A stretch of DNA of 50,906 nt from Verrucomicrobiota bacterium (GCA_028293565.1 JAQGON010000204.1:1-50906), one strand, 5' to 3'. Shown: positions 16,432 through 27,212, counted from the first letter of the stretch. Program-made: numbers and translations. Notes: generated from the letters alone by a model not told the origin.

Positions 16432-17430
16432 TCAGCGCGGCTTTTTCCCGGTGATCAGCGCGTTCGGATTCCGCTCGATGAAGTCCGCGAGCCGCTGCAC
16501 CGCGTCCGCCGCGTCCCGGAGCTGGGCCAGGGTGTGCGTGACCTCGTCGCCCAGGCCGCCCTGCGCCGCGATGAACTTCCGCGCGTCGTTGGCCGCGGCG
16601 TTGAAGGACTCCAGCGTCGTCTTCGCCTGCGCCAGCGTCTCCTGCAGCTCCCTGCCCGCCGGCATCACCTGGGTGTCGAGTTTCGCGAGCACCGTCCGCA
16701 GGTCCGTCACCGCCGCATTCAGGTTGGCGAACGTCTGCTTGATCTCGGGGGCCGTCGCCGCGGCCTCGACCGCGACGCCCGTCTGCTTCCATTGCGCCAC
16801 CACGCCCTTCAGGTCCAGCCCATCGATCTGCCGGTGCGCCGAAACGAGGACGGTCTTCAGCTCGACCGAGATTCCCGCAAAATCGACCTTCTGGAGGTTC
16901 GCCAGAATTTCCGACACGCTCGCCTGGAATTCGGAAATCGCCGAAGGCATCGCCGGCACGACCGGGTATCTCGGATCCGTCAGCCGGTTGTCGACCGGGA
17001 ATTCCTTCGGATCCATGAAATCCAGCTCGACGAACAGGAGGCCCGTCGCCAACCCGAGCACCCCGAGCTGGGCGCGCAGGCCGCGGTCGACCAGGATCGC
17101 CATTTCCCCGCGCTGGGAGACGTCGATCACGCTGCCGGAGGTGTCGGTCACCATGTTCTTGCTGAACTCGCACACCACGACGACGACCGAGTGGTTCTTG
17201 TCCTTGTCATACCGGACATTGAGGTCGACCACGCGGCCGACGCGCACGCCGCGCAGCTTGACCGGGGAACCGAGGTCAAGTCCGTGGATCGACTCGTCGA
17301 AATACACCACGAACCGCTGCGGCTTCGAAAAAAAACTCACGCTCCCGAACGACAGCAGCCCGATGATGATCAGGGCGAATCCGCCCAGCACGAACGCGCC
17401 GACCACCGCGGGACTGAACTTGGTTTTCAC
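16432..17430 (-). CDS. MCE-domain substrate-binding protein (MlaD-like)
   Basis: About 332 residues. Short N-terminal anchor (VVGAFVLGGFALIIIGLLSFGS), one MCE domain at about residues 38-115 (RFVVYFDESIHGLDLGSPVKLRGVRVGRV), then a long alpha-helical region, as in proteins that form hexameric lipid-channel rings. GTG at 17430 is chosen because homologues start with the same KTK-F-PxxVGAFVLG. The longer frame to 17481 would start in heptamer repeat DNA. Works with the MlaE/MlaF pair upstream in phospholipid movement between membranes. Confidence 0.9.
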   Translation of the reverse strand: MKTKFSPAVVGAFVLGGFALIIIGLLSFGSVSFFSKPQRFVVYFDESIHGLDLGSPVKLRGVRVGRVVDLNVRYDKDKNHSVVVVVCEFSKNMVTDTSGSVIDVSQRGEMAILVDRGLRAQLGVLGLATGLLFVELDFMDPKEFPVDNRLTDPRYPVVPAMPSAISEFQASVSEILANLQKVDFAGISVELKTVLVSAHRQIDGLDLKGVVAQWKQTGVAVEAAATAPEIKQTFANLNAAVTDLRTVLAKLDTQVMPAGRELQETLAQAKTTLESFNAAANDARKFIAAQGGLGDEVTHTLAQLRDAADAVQRLADFIERNPNALITGKKPR

Positions 17431-17457
17431 GTGAACGAAGGGATAAAGGCTGGGGAG

Positions 17458-17619
17458 GAAGTGACAAGTGACGAGTAACAAGTGGCCGGCGACGCGATTC
17501 CAGGCCGGGCCGTCCGCGTCCCGGGACCCCGCGGTCGGGTGCGGATCATTCCAGGTCGCGCCAGCGGCTGAGTCTCCAATCCGAAATTCATGGCGCTCGT
17601 CACTGGCCGCTGGCCGCTC
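17458..17619. repeat. Inverted pair of heptamer arrays between mlaF and mlaD
   Basis: Left 17458-17499: six 7-mers (for example CAAGTGA, CGAGTAA, CAAGTGG). Right 17571-17619: seven 7-mers (GTCACTG, GCCGCTG, GCCGCTC and others). AGTGACGAG at 17467-17475 is inverted at 17596-17604. The right array encodes the last residues and the TGA of the MlaF-like gene. Confidence 0.7.
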
Positions 17620-18412
17620 CGCCGGCGACGCCGGGCGCCGGCAGGTCGCCCCGATGAAGAAACTCGATCACGCGCGGATCGCGGCTGTCCGCGGCCAGCT
17701 CGCGCGGTTTTCCTTCGGCGATGATCCCCTGCGCGGCCCGCTCGAGCATGATCACGCGGTCGGCGATGCTGAAAATCGAAGCGAGCTCGTGCGAGACCAC
17801 CACGATCGTGGTCCCGAACATCCCGCGGATCTCGAGGATCAGCTCGTCGAGGCGGCGCGACGTGATCGGGTCAAGGCCCGCCGACGGCTCGTCGAGGAAC
17901 AGGATCGCCGGGTCGAGCGCCAGCGCCCGCGCGAGGCCGGCCCGCTTCTTCATGCCGCCGCTGATTTCAGAGGGATAGTAATCCTCGAAGCCGCTCAGCC
18001 CGACCTGCGAAAGCTTGAGCGCGACGAGTTCCTGGATCTCCCCGGGCGTGAGCCGCGTGTATTCCTCGAGCGGCAGCGCCACGTTCTGCCGCAGCGTGAG
18101 CGAGCTCCACAGCGCCCCGCTCTGGTAAAGCACGCCGAAGGTCTGGAGCAGGGCGCGCCGCGCGGCCGCGTCGTTCTCCGCAAAAACCCGGTCGAAGTAT
18201 TTCACCACGCCGGTCATCGGCGTCTCGATCCCGATCAGATTGCGGAGCAGCGTGCTCTTGCCGCAGCCCGAGCCGCCGATCACGAAGAAAATCTCGCCGG
18301 GCCTCACCGCAAAGCTCACGTCCTTCAGCACCACCGTGCCGTCATAGCCGCAGGTCAGCCGCGAGGCTTCGATGGCGGGGACGGTTGCGGGACCGGGCGT
18401 GGGGTCGATCAT
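17600..18412 (-). CDS. ABC transporter ATP-binding protein (MlaF-like)
   Basis: 270 residues. Walker A GGSGCGKST, signature ISGGMKKRAGLARAL (MlaF-type, not LSGGQ), Walker B ILFLDEPSAGLDP and the switch histidine in VVVSHELASIF. The DEPSAGLDPITSRRLDELI block is typical of the MlaF/Ttg2A branch, which energises phospholipid transport with MlaE. It starts four bases after the permease stop. The C-terminal GVAGGAASGQ is low complexity and encoded by heptamer repeats, so the true family C-terminus probably ended near FLHRGD. Confidence 0.93.
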   Translation of the reverse strand: MIDPTPGPATVPAIEASRLTCGYDGTVVLKDVSFAVRPGEIFFVIGGSGCGKSTLLRNLIGIETPMTGVVKYFDRVFAENDAAARRALLQTFGVLYQSGALWSSLTLRQNVALPLEEYTRLTPGEIQELVALKLSQVGLSGFEDYYPSEISGGMKKRAGLARALALDPAILFLDEPSAGLDPITSRRLDELILEIRGMFGTTIVVVSHELASIFSIADRVIMLERAAQGIIAEGKPRELAADSRDPRVIEFLHRGDLPAPGVAGGAASGQ

Positions 18413-18416
18413 CGCG

Positions 18417-19544
18417 TCAGAGCCCGACGATGTTGAAGAGCACCGCGAAAATCGCGTCGGCGACGATGATGAAGAGGATGGCCGTGACCACCGCCGAGGT
18501 CGCCGCGCGCCCGACCCCTGCCGCGCTGCGGTCGGCCTGCAGCCCGCGCAGGCAGCCGGCGACGCCGACGATCAGGCCGAAGGTCACCGCCTTGATCACG
18601 CCCGCCGCCACGTCGCCCAGCGACACAATCGTCAGCATCTCGACCCAGAAGGCGGTCGGAGAAATCGAGAGCACGCCGCGCGCGACCGCCATGCCCCCCA
18701 AGATTCCGAGGGCGTTCGCATAAAGCGCGAGCAACGGCATCATCACGCCGAGCGCGAGCAGACGGGGCAGCACGAGGAAAGTGACCGCGGGAATCCCCAG
18801 CGTCTCGAGCGCGTCGATCTCCTCGTTCGCCTTCATGTTCCCCAGCTGGGCCGCAAACGCCGCGCCCGTGCGGCCCGCGAGGACCACGCCGGTCATCATC
18901 GCGCCCATCTCCCGCACCATCGCCAGGCCGATCAGGTCCGCGACGTAAATGTCGCCGCCATACTGCCGGAGCACGAGCGCGCCGGTGTAGGCGAGCGTCA
19001 CGCCGACGAGGAAGCTGATCAGGCTGACGATCGGCAGGGCCATCGCCCCGCACTGCTGCATTTCCACGATGCAGTCGCGCCAGCGGAATTTCCGCGGATT
19101 CTTCACCACCCGCGCCGCGCTCAGCACGCATTCGCCCACGAAACTGGACATCGCGGTGCCCTTGGACACGAGGTCCCTGGTCGCCAGCCCGACTGTGATG
19201 AGGAAATTTTCCGTGCGGTCGAAGGGCACGCAGGTCTCGTGCGAGGCGGCGAGCTGGGTGAGGAGGAGCCGGATTTTTTCCGGAAGCGCGCCGACGTCGG
19301 CATGCGCCCCGTTGGCCTGGCACCATTGCTGCGCGGCGAACAAAAACAGCAGCAGGGAGCTGTCCCATTTCTCGACCTCGTCGACCCGGAAACGGACGCG
19401 CGCCGGCCGGCGCGTCCCGAGCACCTCGCCCCACGACGGCCGCACCTCGGCGGCCTGCCACACGCCGCCGAGCGAGACCTCCAGCACGTCGCCGGCCATT
19501 TCGGCCGCCACGCGGGCAGGGAGAGTTTCCGAAAGGACGGCCAT
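18417..19544 (-). CDS. MlaE permease with fused N-terminal STAS domain
   Basis: About 375 residues. Residues ~1-120 form a STAS-like (MlaB) domain (GDVLEVSLGGVW, VRFRVDEVEKWDSSLLLFL). The rest is the MlaE/DUF140 permease with five or so membrane segments, including VGVTLAYTGALVLRQYGGDIYVADLIGLAMVREMGAMMTGVVLAGRTGAAFAAQLGNM and NEEIDALETLGI in pieces. In E. coli, MlaB and MlaE are separate proteins; here they are one chain. First gene of the operon. ATG at 19544 avoids repeat-derived upstream frame. Confidence 0.93.
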   Translation of the reverse strand: MAVLSETLPARVAAEMAGDVLEVSLGGVWQAAEVRPSWGEVLGTRRPARVRFRVDEVEKWDSSLLLFLFAAQQWCQANGAHADVGALPEKIRLLLTQLAASHETCVPFDRTENFLITVGLATRDLVSKGTAMSSFVGECVLSAARVVKNPRKFRWRDCIVEMQQCGAMALPIVSLISFLVGVTLAYTGALVLRQYGGDIYVADLIGLAMVREMGAMMTGVVLAGRTGAAFAAQLGNMKANEEIDALETLGIPAVTFLVLPRLLALGVMMPLLALYANALGILGGMAVARGVLSISPTAFWVEMLTIVSLGDVAAGVIKAVTFGLIVGVAGCLRGLQADRSAAGVGRAATSAVVTAILFIIVADAIFAVLFNIVGL

Positions 19545-19603
19545 CGTCCCGATGTTCACTCGCGACACCGCCCGCCGCCAAACCAAATCTCGACCCGATG
19601 TGC

Positions 19604-19730
19604 GTAGCATGGGTCTCCCGACCCATGTGGCTGGACGCGGCAAACCTGATGGCCGAACTCGAACTGAAAGACAGTGCGGACGGGTCCGTGGGCTCGAGTC
19701 CGCCTCAACGGGTCGGGAGACCCGTTCTAC
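19604..19730. repeat. Family A-II element, copy A6a
   Basis: 127 bp from GTAG to CTAC with CATGGGTC and AACGGGTC hairpins. The next copy follows with no spacer. Confidence 0.88.
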
Positions 19731-19857
19731 GTAGCATGGGTCTCCCGACCCATGTGGCTGGACGCGGCAAACGGGAGGGCCGGGCTCGAACCGAAAGACA
19801 GTGCGGACCGGTCCGTGGACTCGAGTCCAGCTCAACGGGTCGGGAGACCCGTTCTAC
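19731..19857. repeat. Family A-II element, copy A6b
   Basis: Also 127 bp and directly abutting A6a, with small differences. Its terminal CTAC supplies the dapL stop on the minus strand. Confidence 0.88.
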
Positions 19858-21077
19858 TTCAGCGCCGCCGCGATCCGGGCGAGCGCTTCCTCGACGTTCG
19901 CGCGGGAATTGAACGCGCTGATGCGCACGTGCCCTTCGCCGCACTTGCCGAACCCGGCACCCGGCGTGCAGACCACCTGGGCTTTGCTCAGCAAGAGATC
20001 GAAGAACTCCCACGAATCCCGGCCGGTGTTGACCCAGATGTAGGGCGCGTTGTCCCCGCCGACGCACTTGAGTCCGAGCTTCGCGACCGCGGCGCGGATC
20101 AGCTTCGCGTTGCCAAGATAGAAATCCGTGAGCGCCTTCGTCTGGGCCTTGCCGGCATCAGTGTAGATCGCCGCGGCGGCCTTCTGGATCGGGTAGGCGA
20201 CGCCGTTGAATTTCGTCGTATGCCGGCGATTCCAGAGCGCATGCACCGAGTGTTCGTTCCCGGCGGAATCCCAGGCCTTCAGCGCTTTCGGCACGACGGT
20301 GTAGGCGCAGCGCGTGCCGGTGAAGCCGGCGATCTTGGAATAGCTCCGGAATTCGATCGCGACCTCCCGCGCGCCCGCGATCTCGTAGATGCTGTGCGGA
20401 ATCGCCGGATCGCGAATGTAGGATTCGTAAGCGGCGTCGAAGAGGATGATCGCCCGGTGCTTCCTCGCGTAGGCGACCCACGCCTCGAGCTGGGCCTTCG
20501 TCGCCACGGCTCCCGTGGGATTGTTCGGGAAGCACAGATAGATCAGGTCGGCGGGCGTCGACGGGATCGCCGGCACGTACCCGTTGGCCGGAGTGGAGTC
20601 GAGGTAGGTGACCCCCGGATAGCGTCCATCGACGTTCGCTCCCGTGCGCCCCGCCATGACATTGGTGTCGACGTACACCGGGTAAACCGGATCGGGAATC
20701 GCGAGGCGGATGTCGGTCGAAAAGATTTCCTGGATGTTCCCGCAGTCGCACTTTGAACCGTCGGAGATGAAGACCTCGTCGGCTTCCACCTCGCAGCCGC
20801 GCGGCGCGAACTCGTGCTGCACCACGGCCTCGCGCAGAAACGCATACCCCTGCTCGGGGCCGTAACCCCGGAAAGTCTCGCGCCGCGCCATCTCGTCGGT
20901 CGCCGCGTGCAGCGCCTCGACGCACACCGGCGGGAGCGGCTCGGTGACATCGCCGATGCCGAGCCGGATGACCGGCTTCGCGGGGTTCGCGGCGACGTAG
21001 GCGCTGACGCGCTTGGCGATGTCGGCGAAAAGATAGGAGGCCTTGAGCTTCGTGTAGTTCTCGTTGATGCGGATCAT
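19854..21077 (-). CDS. dapL: LL-diaminopimelate aminotransferase
   Basis: 407 residues, near the usual ~410. It converts tetrahydrodipicolinate plus glutamate directly to LL-diaminopimelate, for lysine and peptidoglycan. Family marks: [21 protein letters not shown] at the start, [55 protein letters not shown] and the PLP lysine in [10 protein letters not shown] (about residue 246). DapL is typical of Chlamydiae, Verrucomicrobia, plants and some other lineages. The stop TAG is the GTAG head of repeat A6b. Divergent from the PanC-like gene with about 200 bases between. Confidence 0.97.
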   Translation of the reverse strand: MIRINENYTKLKASYLFADIAKRVSAYVAANPAKPVIRLGIGDVTEPLPPVCVEALHAATDEMARRETFRGYGPEQGYAFLREAVVQHEFAPRGCEVEADEVFISDGSKCDCGNIQEIFSTDIRLAIPDPVYPVYVDTNVMAGRTGANVDGRYPGVTYLDSTPANGYVPAIPSTPADLIYLCFPNNPTGAVATKAQLEAWVAYARKHRAIILFDAAYESYIRDPAIPHSIYEIAGAREVAIEFRSYSKIAGFTGTRCAYTVVPKALKAWDSAGNEHSVHALWNRRHTTKFNGVAYPIQKAAAAIYTDAGKAQTKALTDFYLGNAKLIRAAVAKLGLKCVGGDNAPYIWVNTGRDSWEFFDLLLSKAQVVCTPGAGFGKCGEGHVRISAFNSRANVEEALARIAAALK

Positions 21078-21279
21078 GGCGGGAAATTGAGGGGAGCTGT
21101 CATTGCTGGAACCCCTGCGTCGAAGCAAACCCGGATTTGAGGGGAAGCTCGCAAAGGGGCACGAAGCGCCCGCGACGTTTGGCTCCGTGCGGCTTTCTGC
21201 CCAAAAAAGCGGAACCCCCGCGTTCGTGATTTTCAACTTTCATCCGGGCGGGATTGCCAGCACCCTCTGCCACCGCCCC

Positions 21280-22122
21280 ATGCAAAAAATCGAGTCTGTG
21301 TCGGAAATGAGATCGACCGCGGCGCAGCTGAGGAGTCAGGGGAAGACCCTCGCACTCGTGCCGACCATGGGGGCGCTGCATGCGGGGCAGGAGACGCTGA
21401 TCCGCGCCGCCGCGAAGAAGGCCGACGTGGTGGTCGTCGCAGTCTTCGTCAATCCGCTCCAGTTCGGGCCGAACGAGGTCATCGCGAATTATCCGCGAAG
21501 CTTCGCCGAGGACCTGAAGCTCTGCGAGGCATCCGGCGCCCACGTGGTCTTCGCGCCCTCGGTCGAGGAGATGTATCCGCGCGGTTATTCGAGTTATGTC
21601 ATCGAGGACCAGACGAGCCGGGCGCTCTGCGGTCCCTCGCGTCCCACTCATTACCGCGGGGTGACGACGATGATGGCGAATTTTTTCAGCATCCTCCGCC
21701 CGCATTTCGCGTTCTACGGGCAGAAAACCGCGCAGCGCGCGGCGGTGGTGCGAAAGATGGCGTCGGATCTGCACTTCGACGTGGAGATCGTGATGGTGCC
21801 AACGGTGCGCGAACCGGATGGCCTCGCCGCCGGCGTGCGCAACCGCGAATTCACCTCGAGCATGCGCCAGGAGGCGCTGGCACTGAGCAAGGCCCTCAAG
21901 GTCGTGAAGGACATGTTCGACAGCGGCGTGCGCAGCCCCGACCGGCTTATCGCGGAGGCGACGCACATCCTCAGCCAGCACCGGCGGGTCCGGATCATCT
22001 ACATCTCGATCGTCGACGCCACCACGATGGAAACGATGCGCGACGCTGTCGCCGGCCGTTCGATGCTCGCGATCGCCGCGTGGATCGATGAGGTCCGGCT
22101 GGTCGACAACGTGATCCTGTAG
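21280..22122 (+). CDS. Pantothenate synthetase (PanC) homologue with altered active site
   Basis: 280 residues with full PanC length and order: LVPTMGALHAG, FVNPLQFGPNE, YPRSFAEDL, PTHYRGVTTMMANFF, VREPDGLA, RNREF. Key positions differ from canonical enzymes. The HxGH nucleotide motif reads HAGQ (about residues 34-37). The GEKDxQQ block reads GQKTAQR (about 147-153). The MSSRN block reads AGVRN (about 183-187). PanC joins pantoate and beta-alanine using ATP. These changes suggest a paralogue with weak, altered or no activity, rather than the housekeeping enzyme. No panB or panD is nearby. Confidence 0.85.
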   Translation: MQKIESVSEMRSTAAQLRSQGKTLALVPTMGALHAGQETLIRAAAKKADVVVVAVFVNPLQFGPNEVIANYPRSFAEDLKLCEASGAHVVFAPSVEEMYPRGYSSYVIEDQTSRALCGPSRPTHYRGVTTMMANFFSILRPHFAFYGQKTAQRAAVVRKMASDLHFDVEIVMVPTVREPDGLAAGVRNREFTSSMRQEALALSKALKVVKDMFDSGVRSPDRLIAEATHILSQHRRVRIIYISIVDATTMETMRDAVAGRSMLAIAAWIDEVRLVDNVIL

Positions 22123-22134
22123 CCGGGATCTCTT

Positions 22135-22446
22135 GTAGCAGCCGACGTCAGAAGGCTGTGGCCCGCGCTCGGCCGGGCAAACACCATAGACCCAGCCGCC
22201 TGACGTCAGCTGCTACCGGGTGCAGCGCATTGCCCCAATGCGCTGGAGACGCGAGCGAACGTTTCGCGGTCGACGCAGCCGGATTCTCTCGTAGCAGCCG
22301 ACGTCAGAAGGCTGTGGCCCGCGTTCGACCGCGGAAGCACCATGGAGTCAGCCGCCTGACGGCGGCTGCTAGCAGGTGGAGCGCATTGCCCCTAATGCGC
22401 TGGAGACGAGATCGAACGTTTCGCGGTCGACGCAGCCGCCGGCGCA
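22135..22446. repeat. Tandem pair of 156-bp units with family B REPs
   Basis: Unit 1 starts at 22135, unit 2 at 22291. Each has a GTAG-headed hairpin (CAGCCGACGTCAGAAGGCTG), its inverted partner ending CTAC/CTAG (22216, 22372), then a GCGCATTG...AATGCGC hairpin and a conserved GAACGTTTCGCGGTCGACGC tail. It fills the 425-base gap between the PanC-like and aldolase genes. Confidence 0.8.
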
Positions 22447-22547
22447 TTGAGCCCCTCCCGTTCGACCCACGCAGAATCCGCTACCACGCCCGCCGCTTGC
22501 GAGATTGTGATGGAAATCTCCCAAAATCTATCATCTGATTTTCCCTC

Positions 22548-23312
22548 ATGTCCGCGGCCTCAGACCTGCTCGATCGCCTCCTCGCTCTCTCGCATCAGCT
22601 CGGTCGCGAGGAGCGGAAGCTCGCGATCCTCGGCGAGGGCAACACGTCGGCGCGGGTTTCGGCGGACACCTTTCTGGTCAAGGCGAGCGGCTCGACGCTG
22701 GGAACGCTCGCCGCCGTGAATGTGACGGAGTGCCGCTTCTCCCAGCTGCTTCCGGCCCTGGACGAGCGTGCGATAGAGGATGCGGCAGTGGACGAGCAGC
22801 TGCTCGCGTCGCGCGTGCACCCGGGCGCGAAGAAGCCCTCGGTCGAGGCGATGTTTCACGCCTGGCTGCTGACCCTGCCCGGGGTGAATTTCGTGGGCCA
22901 CACGCATCCGGTCGCGGTGAACGCGATCCTGGCGACGAAGCAGGCGCGAGCGTTCGCGACGCGACGGCTTTGCCCGGACGAAATCGTCTGTTGCGGAGCC
23001 GAGTTCGTGCTCGTCCCATATGTGGACCCCGGACTCAGGCTCGCGCAGGCCATCCGCCGCGCGGTGACGGCTCACGTGAAACGACTCGCCCGCCCGCCAC
23101 GCGTCATCCTCCTGGAAAACCACGGCTTGATCGCCCTTGGGGCGACGCCCGAGGCGGTGCTGGCCGCGACGCTGATGGCGGTGAAGGCCGCGGAGATTTT
23201 TCTTGGCGCGTCCGCGCTGGGTGCGCCGCGCTTTCTTTCGCCGGCGGTGGCCCGGCGCATCGCGGGCCGGCCGGATGAACACTATCGCGAGAAGATGCTC
23301 GGGCTGCGCTGA
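22548..23312 (+). CDS. Class II aldolase/adducin family protein
   Basis: 254 residues. Class II aldolase fold marks: LGEGNTSARVS (phosphate loop region), the metal-binding pair in VGHTHPVAVNAI (about residue 118), and a later histidine in LLENHGLIALG. These zinc enzymes split or isomerise sugar phosphates such as fuculose-, rhamnulose- or ribulose-phosphates. It lies 332 bases before rhaEW, so a role in deoxysugar or pentose breakdown is plausible, but the substrate is not fixed by sequence. The proton-donor residue could not be assigned with confidence. Confidence 0.88.
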   Translation: MSAASDLLDRLLALSHQLGREERKLAILGEGNTSARVSADTFLVKASGSTLGTLAAVNVTECRFSQLLPALDERAIEDAAVDEQLLASRVHPGAKKPSVEAMFHAWLLTLPGVNFVGHTHPVAVNAILATKQARAFATRRLCPDEIVCCGAEFVLVPYVDPGLRLAQAIRRAVTAHVKRLARPPRVILLENHGLIALGATPEAVLAATLMAVKAAEIFLGASALGAPRFLSPAVARRIAGRPDEHYREKMLGLR

Positions 23313-23387
23313 GTTTCACCCCGAAGGGACACGAGTTCACGCGAATGAAAACCGCTGCAGGGCCAACCTTGAGTCCCGGAACAATCC

Positions 23388-23555
23388 TACAGAAGGCAAC
23401 GAAGATAACGAAGGGCCCGCCGTGTGCGGAGTCAGGGTGGCAAGCAGGACTACCCTGGAGGGGGTCCGGAGCTGAAATCAAAATCTGGCGCCCGCTTGTG
23501 AACCCTGGCGTTTTCAACGGACACCTCTTCGTTTCCTTCGTTACCTTCTGTTCAA
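23388..23555. repeat. Family C MITE-like element, copy C1
   Basis: Ends are imperfect inverted repeats of about 27 bp: ACAGAAGGCAACGAAG-type on the left, and CTTCGTTTCCTTCGTTACC then TTCTGTTCAA on the right. Length ~168 bp with no open frame of note. Occupies the gap before rhaEW. Confidence 0.75.
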
Positions 23556-23644
23556 TTTCAGTTCCTGAGGCTGGGTCGTTTTAGTGCGGCTGTGCCTCTC
23601 CAGCTTTTGGTCGATTCGTGGTTTCCTTCCTCTTTTTTGAATCT

Positions 23645-25833
<2,189 letters not shown>

Positions 25834-25837
<4 letters not shown>

Positions 25838-25976
25838 CACGGGTCTCCGACCCGTGAAGCTGGACTCGAGAACAACGCACCGGCCAGCATTTTGAAGTAG
25901 CACTCGAGAACAACCGATGAGCTCAGCTTTCACAGTCAGCGTGCGTCCAGCCACACGGGTCGGAGACCCGTGCCAC
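25834..25976. repeat. Family A element with internal rearrangement, copy A7a
   Basis: Starts GTAG (TAG = rhaEW stop), ends GTGCCAC. An extra partial middle (25886 onward) repeats the ATTTTGAAGTAGCAC junction also found before A7b, indicating a tandem duplication with loss of one hairpin. Confidence 0.8.
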
Positions 25977-25993
25977 CGGCCGGGCATTTTGAA

Positions 25994-26099
25994 GTAGCAC
26001 GGGTCTCCTGACCCGTAAAGCTGGACTCGAGAACAACCGATGAGCTCAGCTTTCACAGTCAGCATGCGTCCAGCCACACGGGTCGGAGACCCGTGCCAC
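25994..26099. repeat. Family A element, copy A7b
   Basis: 106 bp, GTAG to CCAC. It ends five bases before the isomerase start codon, so it must also carry or replace that gene's leader. Confidence 0.85.
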
Positions 26100-26104
26100 C
26101 TTTC

Positions 26105-26971
26105 ATGAAACTCGGCGCGCATATTTTTCTCTGGACGCAACGCTGGGCCGATTCGGAAATTTTCCTCTTCGAAAGGGCGCGCTCCCTCGGGCTCGAGCTC
26201 CTCGAGGTTTCGCTCGGGCTCGATGCGAAATTCTCCGCCTCCGCGGCGCGCCGCGCGGCTGACGCCGCAGACGTGGGCATCGTGGTCAGCCCCGGAGGAG
26301 AATGGCCGGCAGGCGCCGACCTCTCCGACGACGACCCCGTCAACCGCCGCAGCGCGGCGGAGTTTCACACCCGGCTGATCGACCAGGCGGCGGACCTGGG
26401 TGCGGTCGCCTATGCCGGGGCGATCTATGGGCGGCCCGGCAAAGTCCTGCGGCGCCGGCCGCCGCCGGACGAATTTCGCCGCGCGGCCGACGGCCTGCAC
26501 GCGCTCGCCGACCATGCGGCCAAGGCGCAGGTGAAACTCGTGATCGAGCCGATGAGCCGCTTCCGGTCCCATGTGGTGAACACTCCGGCGCAGGCGATGG
26601 AGCTGCTCGCGCTCGCGGATCACGCCAACCTGTTTGTCCTCCTCGACACCTATCATCTGGTGACCGAGGTGCGCGATTATGCGGCGGCGATCCGGCTGGT
26701 GGGCGACCGGCTTTGGGGATTGCACGCGTGCGAGAATGACCGGGGGGTTCCGGGAGGCGGATTGCTGCCGTGGCCGCAGATTTTTTCGGCGTTGCAGGAG
26801 ACTCGCGCCGAATATGTGGGGTTCGAGTCGTACAACACGGGAATCGGTGACTTCGGTTTCCAGCGCGGGATGTTCCAGGACGTCTGCCCGGACGGCGACG
26901 CCTTCGTGCGCGCCGCAGTGTCCTTCACGCGCAAGCATCTCCCTTGTGTAGCACGGGTCTCCGACCCGTGA
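26105..26971 (+). CDS. Xylose-isomerase-like sugar isomerase/epimerase
   Basis: 288 residues. TIM-barrel AP-endonuclease-2 superfamily. Metal ligands are visible in VIEPMSRF (Glu), LLDTYHLV (Asp, His), LHACENDRG (His, region of the third ligand) and VGFESYN (Glu). This pattern resembles D-tagatose 3-epimerase/allulose epimerase relatives. It follows rhaEW and may act in the same sugar pathway. The last seven residues (VARVSDP) and the TGA are encoded by the downstream repeat, so the original C-terminus has been replaced. The start at 26105 is five bases after another repeat; no clear ribosome-binding site is visible. Confidence 0.88.
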   Translation: MKLGAHIFLWTQRWADSEIFLFERARSLGLELLEVSLGLDAKFSASAARRAADAADVGIVVSPGGEWPAGADLSDDDPVNRRSAAEFHTRLIDQAADLGAVAYAGAIYGRPGKVLRRRPPPDEFRRAADGLHALADHAAKAQVKLVIEPMSRFRSHVVNTPAQAMELLALADHANLFVLLDTYHLVTEVRDYAAAIRLVGDRLWGLHACENDRGVPGGGLLPWPQIFSALQETRAEYVGFESYNTGIGDFGFQRGMFQDVCPDGDAFVRAAVSFTRKHLPCVARVSDP

Positions 26972-27051
26972 AGGTGGACTCGAGCTAAACGGCCGCGCTC
27001 AACGTTCTCCGTTGGCAGAGTCCGCCCCCACGGGTCGGAGACCCGTGCTAC
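26948..27051. repeat. Family A element, copy A8
   Basis: 104 bp from GTAG to CTAC. Its first 24 bases are translated as the end of the isomerase gene. Confidence 0.9.
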
Positions 27052-27062
27052 ACAAATTCCTT

Positions 27063-27096
27063 AAAATTCCCCTATGGGATTTTGCCAGCTCATCCG
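27063..27096 (+). promoter_or_regulatory. Shared hairpin motif upstream of sigma/FecR genes
   Basis: 34-bp motif matching 27 of 34 positions of the motif at 29394-29427. AAAA/TTTT and TCCC/GGGA arms enclose a CTAT loop. It lies about 190 bases before the sigma factor start. Function unknown; see findings. Confidence 0.5.
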
Positions 27097-27212
27097 TCTA
27101 AAGAGAAACGCCTCTCTCCTCGCACCTCGCGCCATGATCCCACCCCTCGCCGCGGGCCGACTCCCGGCTCGATCCTCCGGTTTCTCCCTTTCCCGGAACA
27201 CGACGCCGAAAC

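Noticed and set aside
19544-19835. N-terminal extension of the MlaE-like permease
   Set aside because: The added residues are translations of two family A elements; the STAS domain begins after the ATG at 19544.
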